Positions 6,104-10,030 of a DNA stretch of 10,030 nucleotides are shown here, one piece after another; the first letter of the stretch is position 1; each line of letters opens with the position of its first letter. A program made the position numbers and the translations under genes. The DNA comes from CALVUP01 sp964422195 (lineage in GTDB: Bacteria; Bacillota_I; Bacilli_A; RF39; UBA660). The stretch is from the NCBI GenBank assembly GCA_964422195.1, contig CAYRAF010000037.1:1-10030 (forward strand), written 5' to 3'. The notes under the pieces were generated by a model. The model was given only the letters and a program-made list of their open reading frames with translations. It ran no database searches and was not told the origin of the DNA.

Positions 6104-6117
6104 ATTTATGATAAAAT
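6089..6117 (+). promoter_or_regulatory. probable rarA promoter with extended -10
   Basis: TGA precedes TAAAAT (6112-6117). TTTAAA (6089-6094) lies 17 bases upstream as a moderate -35. The ribosome site AGGTGA begins 6 bases after the -10, the same layout as at xerD. Confidence 0.5.
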
Positions 6118-6134
6118 ATTATCAGGTGATATTT

Positions 6135-7343
6135 ATGGATAAACCTCTAGCGGTTAAACTAAGGCCTAATTCATTAAAAGAAGTAATTGGTCAAACACAT
6201 TTAATAGGTAAAAATAAAGTATTAAGTAATTTAGTTAAAAATAAAAAATTATTTTCAATGATTTTATATGGTCCACCTGGTATAGGTAAAACATCTATTG
6301 CGAATGCTTTAGTAAATGATTTAAATATTAGATATAGAATGTTAAATGCTACATCTAATAATAAAAAAGATTTTGATATAATTGTAGAAGAAGCTAAAAT
6401 GTATGATGGAATAGTCTTAATAATGGATGAAATACATCGCTTAAACAAAGATAAACAAGATTTATTATTACCTAACATAGAATCTGGGTTAATTACTTTA
6501 ATAGGTATGACTACATCTAATCCATATCATTCTATAAATCCCGCTATTAGAAGTAGATGTCAATTATTTGAACTTAAACCACTTGATAAAAAAGATATTA
6601 TTAAAGGCATAGAATATGCTTGTAAAAGTGAATATTTAAAAGATATTACTATAGATAAAGATTCAATTAATTATATTGCTGATGTTTCTGGTAGTGATTT
6701 AAGATATGCTTATAATCTATTAGAAGTTTCTTATTATTCATTCAATAAGAATATCAATTTAGAAAAGCTTAAAAGTATTAATAATACTACTAATTTCTTT
6801 CATGATAAGAATGAAGATGGATATTATGAAGTATTATCTGCTTTTCAAAAATCAATTCGTGGTAGTGATGTAGATGCTTCTATTCATTATTTAGCTAGAC
6901 TTTTAGAAGCCGGAGATTTAGATAGTATTTTTAGAAGAATGAGTGTTATTGCATATGAAGATATATCATTAGCTAATCCATCTATTGGACCTAAAGTAGA
7001 TGCTGCTATTAGGTTAAGTGAAAGAGTTGGTATGCCTGAAGCTAGAATTATACTTTCTAATATTGTAATTGAAATGGCTTTATCTCCTAAAAGTAATTCA
7101 GCAGTTATAGCTATTGATAAAGCATTAGAAGATATTGAAATGGGCAAATCATTTAGAGTACCTAAACATATAGTTAATCATAATCCTGAATATAAATATC
7201 CTCATAATTATGAAGGGCATTATGTTAAGCAACAATATTTACCAGATAATTTAAAAAATAAAAAATATTATAAACCTAATAGTTTAGGTTATGAAGCAAA
7301 TATTAAAAAGGTTTATGATAATATTGAAAAATTAAAAGATTAG
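6135..7343 (+). CDS. rarA: replication-associated recombination protein A (RarA/MgsA), AAA+ ATPase
   Basis: RarA is a tetrameric AAA+ ATPase, related to clamp-loader subunits and RuvB, that acts at stalled replication forks and DNA ends with SSB. The 402 residues are slightly shorter than B. subtilis RarA. Visible parts are the N-terminal PLAVKLRPNSLKEVIGQ, Walker A GPPGIGKT (46-53), Walker B VLIMDEIH with Asp98-Glu99, sensor 1 MTTSNP (125-130), the SRC arginine finger at Arg141, and the C-terminal MgsA/lid and tetramer region including SAFQKSIRGSDVDASIHYLARLLEAGD and YEDISLANP. No UBZ-type zinc finger is present, as is usual in bacteria. The frame is open for 29 codons upstream, but AGGTGA (6124-6129) places the start at the ATG at 6135, where family similarity also begins. 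It is the only rightward gene right of dif and is convergent with the small gene ending at 7360. Confidence 0.95.
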   Translation: MDKPLAVKLRPNSLKEVIGQTHLIGKNKVLSNLVKNKKLFSMILYGPPGIGKTSIANALVNDLNIRYRMLNATSNNKKDFDIIVEEAKMYDGIVLIMDEIHRLNKDKQDLLLPNIESGLITLIGMTTSNPYHSINPAIRSRCQLFELKPLDKKDIIKGIEYACKSEYLKDITIDKDSINYIADVSGSDLRYAYNLLEVSYYSFNKNINLEKLKSINNTTNFFHDKNEDGYYEVLSAFQKSIRGSDVDASIHYLARLLEAGDLDSIFRRMSVIAYEDISLANPSIGPKVDAAIRLSERVGMPEARIILSNIVIEMALSPKSNSAVIAIDKALEDIEMGKSFRVPKHIVNHNPEYKYPHNYEGHYVKQQYLPDNLKNKKYYKPNSLGYEANIKKVYDNIEKLKD

Positions 7344-7361
7344 CAAATGCTAATCTTTTTT
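7334..7361 (+). terminator. strong terminator of rarA, possibly bidirectional
   Basis: AAAAGATTAGC (7334-7344) pairs with GCTAATCTTTT (7349-7359), an 11-bp perfect stem with a 4-base loop, followed by T bases. The rarA stop TAG (7341-7343) is inside the 5' arm. The A-run on the left gives a short T-tract on the minus strand, so it can also end the leftward small-gene transcript whose stop is at 7360-7362. Confidence 0.85.
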
Positions 7362-7563
7362 AATCTTGTCTTCTTGTAGATTTATATTTAAATTTTTTAA
7401 CCTTCCCTTTTGTATTAGTATTCTTTACATTTTTAATTTCATGTCTTTTTAAATCTTGTACTCTCATAGTTGGTAAAGGTTTATCTATCTTTTTTATAAA
7501 AGTTTCATCTACAATAGGTCTACTCGTAAATATTTTCTTTATATTTTCAAAACAAAACTTCAT
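7360..7563 (-). CDS. small basic protein of unknown function, 67 aa
   Basis: I do not recognise this protein. It starts MKFCFENIKKIF and its second half is very rich in Lys, Arg and Asn (KNVKNTNTKGKVKKFKYKSTRRQ), so it is strongly basic. There is no membrane segment. Its own ribosome site is poor: AAAGG about a dozen bases upstream. However, its ATG (7561-7563) lies only 3 bases after the stop of the 53-aa frame upstream, so translation by coupling is likely. The pair shares one promoter inside the end of tdk and ends at the hairpin shared with rarA. The context and base use fit a real gene. Its function is unknown, and positive charge alone does not establish nucleic-acid binding. Confidence 0.6.
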   Translation of the reverse strand: MKFCFENIKKIFTSRPIVDETFIKKIDKPLPTMRVQDLKRHEIKNVKNTNTKGKVKKFKYKSTRRQD

Positions 7564-7566
7564 ATA

Positions 7567-7728
7567 TTAATCACGCCTTTCATTTACTTTTCTTAATCTT
7601 TTAGGTTTTGTCGTTGAATAATTACTTCTTTTAGAAAGGCATACTACTGTCTTACTATTAAAAAATTTTTTAGAAATTAATACTAAGTCTTTATCAACTA
7701 AATGAAAATTTATAGCAAGTTTTGACAT
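7567..7728 (-). CDS. short basic protein of unknown function, 53 aa
   Basis: This frame occupies what would otherwise be an unexplained 200-base gap. It begins MSKLAINFHLVDKD, continues LVLISKKFFNSKTVVCLSKR, and ends with a Lys/Arg-rich tail finishing NERRD before TAA. Support comes from an excellent ribosome site, AGGAGGAGG within 7739-7748, about 10 bases before ATG (7726-7728), a good promoter just upstream, and coupling to the next frame 3 bases downstream. It has a mixed hydrophobic first half that could be a small beta fold and a basic tail. I recognise no family. Both proteins of the pair end in an RRD or RRQD motif, which may be coincidence. Confidence 0.65.
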   Translation of the reverse strand: MSKLAINFHLVDKDLVLISKKFFNSKTVVCLSKRSNYSTTKPKRLRKVNERRD

Positions 7729-7760
7729 CTATTGTTCCTCCTCCTTTGCAGTGTATTTTT

Positions 7761-7789
7761 ATTATATGCTTTTTTCAGGAGTTTTGCAA
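7761..7789 (-). promoter_or_regulatory. promoter of the two small basic genes, inside the 3' end of tdk
   Basis: On the minus strand, TTGCAA (7789-7784) and a perfect TATAAT (7766-7761) are exactly 17 bases apart. The -10 box overlaps the tdk stop codon (7762-7764). The -35 is the same TTGCAA used by the 92-aa gene. No terminator separates tdk from the pair, so read-through from tdk is also likely. Confidence 0.65.
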
Positions 7790-8361
7790 CTATTTTTATA
7801 TTTATAATAACAATTTGGACATACTGCTTCATAACTAACATTCTTTTGATTATCTATTTCTATTTTATTACCATCAAATACAACTTTACCATCTATTTTT
7901 CTTAAATTAAACATAGCTTTTTTACCACATTTGCAAATAGTTTTCATTTCCTCTATCTTATGAGCAATTTCTAATAATCTGATAGAACCTTCAAAACCAT
8001 TAGTTAAAAAATCAGATCTAAGTCCATAACAAATTACAGGTATATTAAAGTCAATAACTATTTTTAATAATTCATCTACTTGTTGTCTTTTTAAAAATTG
8101 GGCTTCATCTATAAAAATACAATTGATATGTCTATATTTTTGTTCTACTAATTTATAAATATTGGTTTTCTCATCAAGCAATTCTTCTACTTCGCGTGAT
8201 AATCCTATTCTTGAGACTATTTTCTTTTCACCTTTGGTATCAATATTTGGTTTCATAATTATTACTTTCATATCTTGTTCTTCATAATTATGAGCTGCTT
8301 GTAAGAGTAATGCAGTTTTACCACTATTCATAGCTCCATATCTGAAAAATAACTTAGCCAT
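7762..8361 (-). CDS. tdk: thymidine kinase, type II (TK1-like)
   Basis: The enzyme phosphorylates thymidine to dTMP with ATP in the cytoplasm (nucleoside salvage). The 199 residues match the compact bacterial TK1-like family. Motifs are the Walker A GAMNSGKT (9-16), the Mg/catalytic segment IDEAQFL with catalytic Glu86 (84-90), YGLRSDF (112-118), and a structural zinc site made by Cys143 and Cys145 (CKCG) and Cys181 and Cys184 (CPNC). The lasso region around 150-180 ends in SYEAVCPNCY, where thymidine is bound. The start is an ATG preceded by AGGATG (8374-8369), with an extended -10 just upstream. It lies between dnaJ and the small basic gene pair but is separated from dnaJ by a terminator. 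It fits functionally with deoB, though the two are not co-transcribed. Confidence 0.94.
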   Translation of the reverse strand: MAKLFFRYGAMNSGKTALLLQAAHNYEEQDMKVIIMKPNIDTKGEKKIVSRIGLSREVEELLDEKTNIYKLVEQKYRHINCIFIDEAQFLKRQQVDELLKIVIDFNIPVICYGLRSDFLTNGFEGSIRLLEIAHKIEEMKTICKCGKKAMFNLRKIDGKVVFDGNKIEIDNQKNVSYEAVCPNCYYKYKNSCKTPEKSI

Positions 8362-8380
8362 ATCATCACATCCTAATAAT

Positions 8381-8389
8381 ATAATATCA
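8381..8389 (-). promoter_or_regulatory. probable tdk promoter, extended -10 only
   Basis: On the minus strand, TGA followed by TATTAT (8389-8381) forms an extended -10. At 17 bases upstream there is only TTTTTT, so no good -35 is seen. The Shine-Dalgarno starts 6 bases after the -10, as at xerD, rarA and the HTH gene. Confidence 0.5.
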
Positions 8390-8400
8390 TTTTATTAATC

Positions 8401-8424
8401 AAAAAAAAAGAACTAATTGTTCTT
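8401..8424 (-). terminator. intrinsic terminator of dnaJ
   Basis: On the minus strand, AAGAAC (8424-8419) pairs with GTTCTT (8413-8408) around a 5-base loop, followed by seven or more T bases (the A-run 8401-8407). The dnaJ stop TAG (8413-8415) lies in the loop and 3' arm. Confidence 0.75.
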
Positions 8425-9531
8425 CTCTGTAAACTGATCAAATTTTTCTATTTCAATATTTCTAAGATTTGTTTTTTCTAATTTTTCAAATAATTGTTTT
8501 TGCTCTCTAGATAATTTTTTAGGTATAATAACTTTCATAACAGCATACATATCACCAGTATGTCTTGAATGCTCATTGTGTATTCCTCTACCTTTAATAC
8601 GATGTTTATCATTATCATTAGTTCCTAAAGGAATAGTTAATTTAATATTACCATCTAATGTAGGTATTTCTTTTTTACAACCTAAAACAGCTTCTGTAAT
8701 TGTAATTGGAACTTCTAGGTATATATCATCGTTATTTCTTATAAAGTATTTATGATCTTCTACAACAAATTCTAGGTATAAATCACCATTTTCTCCACCA
8801 TTTGTTCCTGCTTCCCCTTTACCTGGGACTCTTAATCTATCACCACTATCTACCCCACTTGGAATAGTTACAGTTATTGTTTTATTCTTTGTTACTTGTC
8901 CTTTACCATGGCATTTAGAACATGTATGTTTATAGCTTACACCTTTTCCATTACATTTAGGACATGTGGTTTTAGAGAGAAATGAACCAAATAATGTATT
9001 TTGTTGAGAAGTAATAGTACCACTACCATGGCAATTATCACATGTTTCTTCCCCTTTTCCACCTTTTCCATTACATTCACTACATTTATCGGTAACATCT
9101 AAATTAATATTTTCTTTACACCCAAATACTGCTTCTTCAAAAGATAATTTTATGCGCATTAACCTATCTGATCCTCTAATTGATGATCTTCTTCCACCAC
9201 CAAATGATGAGCCAAAACCAAAAGATGAACCAAATAAGTTATCAAAAATATCAGAAAAATCAAATCCACTAAAATCATATCCTGAGAATCCTCCAGTTCC
9301 ACCATTTTGATCAAAGGCAGCATGACCAAATTGATCATATTGCTTACGTCTTTTCTCATCTGATAAAACTGCATATGCTTCTTGTGCTTCCTTAAATTTT
9401 TCTTCTGCATTTGCTTCTTTAGAAACATCAGGATGATATTTTTTAGCTAATTTTCTAAATGATCTTTTTATTTCATCTTGAGAGGCATTCTTATCTACAC
9501 CTAAAACTTCATAATAATCACGTTTATTCAC
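8413..9531 (-). CDS. dnaJ: chaperone DnaJ (Hsp40)
   Basis: DnaJ is the co-chaperone that delivers unfolded proteins to DnaK and stimulates its ATPase. The 372 residues are a full-length type I (class A) DnaJ. The J-domain is at about 4-68 with the essential HPD at 33-35 and QYDQFGH at its end. A Gly/Phe-rich region follows (about 75-115). Four zinc motifs of the CxxCxGxG type start at Cys150, Cys164, Cys190 and Cys204. The C-terminal substrate-binding domains and dimerisation end follow. The start codon is GTG (9529-9531), with GAGGTGA (9542-9536) upstream. It follows dnaK by 45 bases on the same strand, the classic dnaK-dnaJ operon, with a hairpin in the gap. A terminator follows it. No heat-shock operator is within the window, so regulation is presumably at the operon start outside it. 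Confidence 0.97.
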   Translation of the reverse strand: MNKRDYYEVLGVDKNASQDEIKRSFRKLAKKYHPDVSKEANAEEKFKEAQEAYAVLSDEKRRKQYDQFGHAAFDQNGGTGGFSGYDFSGFDFSDIFDNLFGSSFGFGSSFGGGRRSSIRGSDRLMRIKLSFEEAVFGCKENINLDVTDKCSECNGKGGKGEETCDNCHGSGTITSQQNTLFGSFLSKTTCPKCNGKGVSYKHTCSKCHGKGQVTKNKTITVTIPSGVDSGDRLRVPGKGEAGTNGGENGDLYLEFVVEDHKYFIRNNDDIYLEVPITITEAVLGCKKEIPTLDGNIKLTIPLGTNDNDKHRIKGRGIHNEHSRHTGDMYAVMKVIIPKKLSREQKQLFEKLEKTNLRNIEIEKFDQFTEKNN

Positions 9532-9545
9532 TTTATCACCTCATA

Positions 9546-9578
9546 AAGATAAAGTTCTAGTTTCCTAGAACTTATCTT
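9546..9578 (-). other. long hairpin with GAAA loop in the dnaK-dnaJ gap
   Basis: On the minus strand, the arm 9578-9565 pairs with 9560-9546 to give 14 base pairs with one bulged base, and a GAAA tetraloop (9564-9561) is closed by a G-C pair. The 5' arm starts inside the dnaK stop codon. No T-tract follows, so it is not a standard terminator. It may stabilise or mark a processing point in the dnaK-dnaJ mRNA, or reduce read-through into dnaJ. Confidence 0.65.
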
Positions 9579-10030
9579 ACTTTTCTTCAAATTCTGCATC
9601 AGTTACATTATCATCTTTTTTATCATTTGTATCTTCAGTATTTTCTGTTTGAGCAGCAGCTTGCTCTTTTTGTACTTGTTCATATACTTTAGTAGCCATA
9701 GCCATTGCTTTTTCTTGTAATTTATCTTTCTTTTCTTTAATTGTATCTATATCATTTTTTTCTAATGCATCTTTTACTTCTTTAATTAATTCTTCAGTTT
9801 CCTTCTTTTCAGACTCATCTACTTTATCACCTAAATCTTTAATAGATTTTTCAGTTTGGAATACTAATTGTTCAGCTTCATTTTTTAAATCTGCTTCTTC
9901 TTTTTTCTTCTTGTCTTCTTCTTTATTTGCTTCCGCTTCTTTCATCATTTTATCAATTTCTTCATCTGATAAGTTAGTATTAGAAGTAATTGTAATGGCT
10001 TGTTCTTTATTAGGTCCTAAATCTTTTGCT
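9577..10030 (-). CDS. dnaK: chaperone DnaK (Hsp70), C-terminal part (5' end outside window)
   Basis: The last 150 residues of DnaK, the ATP-dependent Hsp70 chaperone, are visible. The first visible residues are AKDLGPNKEQAITITSNTNLSDEEIDKM, the end of the substrate-binding beta domain, followed by the helical lid: MMKEAEANKEEDKKKKEEADLKNEAEQLVF and the KKDKLQEKAMAMATKVYEQ helices. The tail is acidic and disordered, ending VTDAEFEEK, which matches the conserved DAEFEE-type end recognised by J-proteins. The frame is open to the window edge, so the internal ATGs near 9948 are not starts. The ATPase domain lies outside. It is followed by dnaJ on the same strand. Confidence 0.97.
   Translation of the reverse strand, partial: AKDLGPNKEQAITITSNTNLSDEEIDKMMKEAEANKEEDKKKKEEADLKNEAEQLVFQTEKSIKDLGDKVDESEKKETEELIKEVKDALEKNDIDTIKEKKDKLQEKAMAMATKVYEQVQKEQAAAQTENTEDTNDKKDDNVTDAEFEEK

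Noticed and set aside
6048..6134. N-terminal extension of RarA by 29 codons
   Set aside because: It would cover the promoter and ribosome site and extends before the conserved RarA N-terminus; AGGTGA at 6124-6129 fits the ATG at 6135.
6191..7147. Leftward frames opposite rarA (6191-6478, 6887-7147)
   Set aside because: They are antisense to a conserved gene, without promoter or ribosome site.
9159..9428. Alternative leftward frame inside dnaJ
   Set aside because: It is a shifted frame within the well-conserved J-domain and Gly/Phe region, with no independent signals.
1..10030. Mycoplasma-type code with TGA as tryptophan
   Set aside because: All conserved proteins read through with TGG for Trp and end at TAA or TAG at the expected lengths; no in-frame TGA is needed.
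1..10030. CRISPR array, insertion sequence, prophage or tRNA/rRNA gene
   Set aside because: No regular spacers, transposase, terminal repeats or RNA-gene signatures were seen; XerD alone with a dif site does not indicate an integrated element.

Overview
The window is a very AT-rich piece of a bacterial chromosome. It uses TGG for tryptophan and TAA/TAG stops throughout, so the code appears standard. The gene set (MnmA, RarA, type II thymidine kinase, DnaK-DnaJ), the strong AGGAGG-type ribosome sites, the short intergenic gaps and the xerD-deoB order known from Bacillus subtilis suggest a low-GC Bacillota, perhaps one of the small-genome uncultured Bacilli/Mollicutes-related gut lineages. The taxonomic part is inference. 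Nothing here looks like a phage, an insertion sequence, a CRISPR array or a transferred island.

Layout. Bases 1-3173 carry three rightward genes: the 3' part of mnmA, an XRE-type DNA-binding protein with its own strong promoter, and a membrane-anchored protein of bacterial Ig-like domains. Bases 3174-3640 are non-coding and hold the main discovery of the window: a 28-bp sequence at 3398-3425 that closely matches the Firmicutes chromosome-dimer resolution site dif. A strong bidirectional hairpin lies beside it, and two related CCCCTA/TAGGG hairpins lie about 215 bp to either side. From 3641 onward nearly all genes run leftward: xerD-deoB, a 92-aa basic protein, two small coupled basic proteins (one of 53 aa lies wholly inside what looks like a gap), thymidine kinase, and dnaK-dnaJ. 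Only rarA (6135-7343) runs rightward.

Interpretation. Genes on both sides of dif point towards it, as expected where two replichores meet, so this window probably contains the replication terminus. The tyrosine recombinase that would act on dif is encoded about 1.4 kb away, in the conserved xerD-deoB pair. RarA, a replication-fork and recombination ATPase, is divergent from this cluster. DeoB and thymidine kinase are both nucleoside-salvage enzymes, though in separate transcription units.

Expression signals are unusually compact. Four genes (the XRE gene, xerD, rarA, tdk) have an extended -10 box exactly 6 nt before the Shine-Dalgarno, so their mRNAs should begin at or next to the ribosome site. 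Seven gene ends carry a hairpin that overlaps the stop codon. Three start codons were revised to ATGs downstream of the longest possible reading frame, because the ribosome sites place them there.
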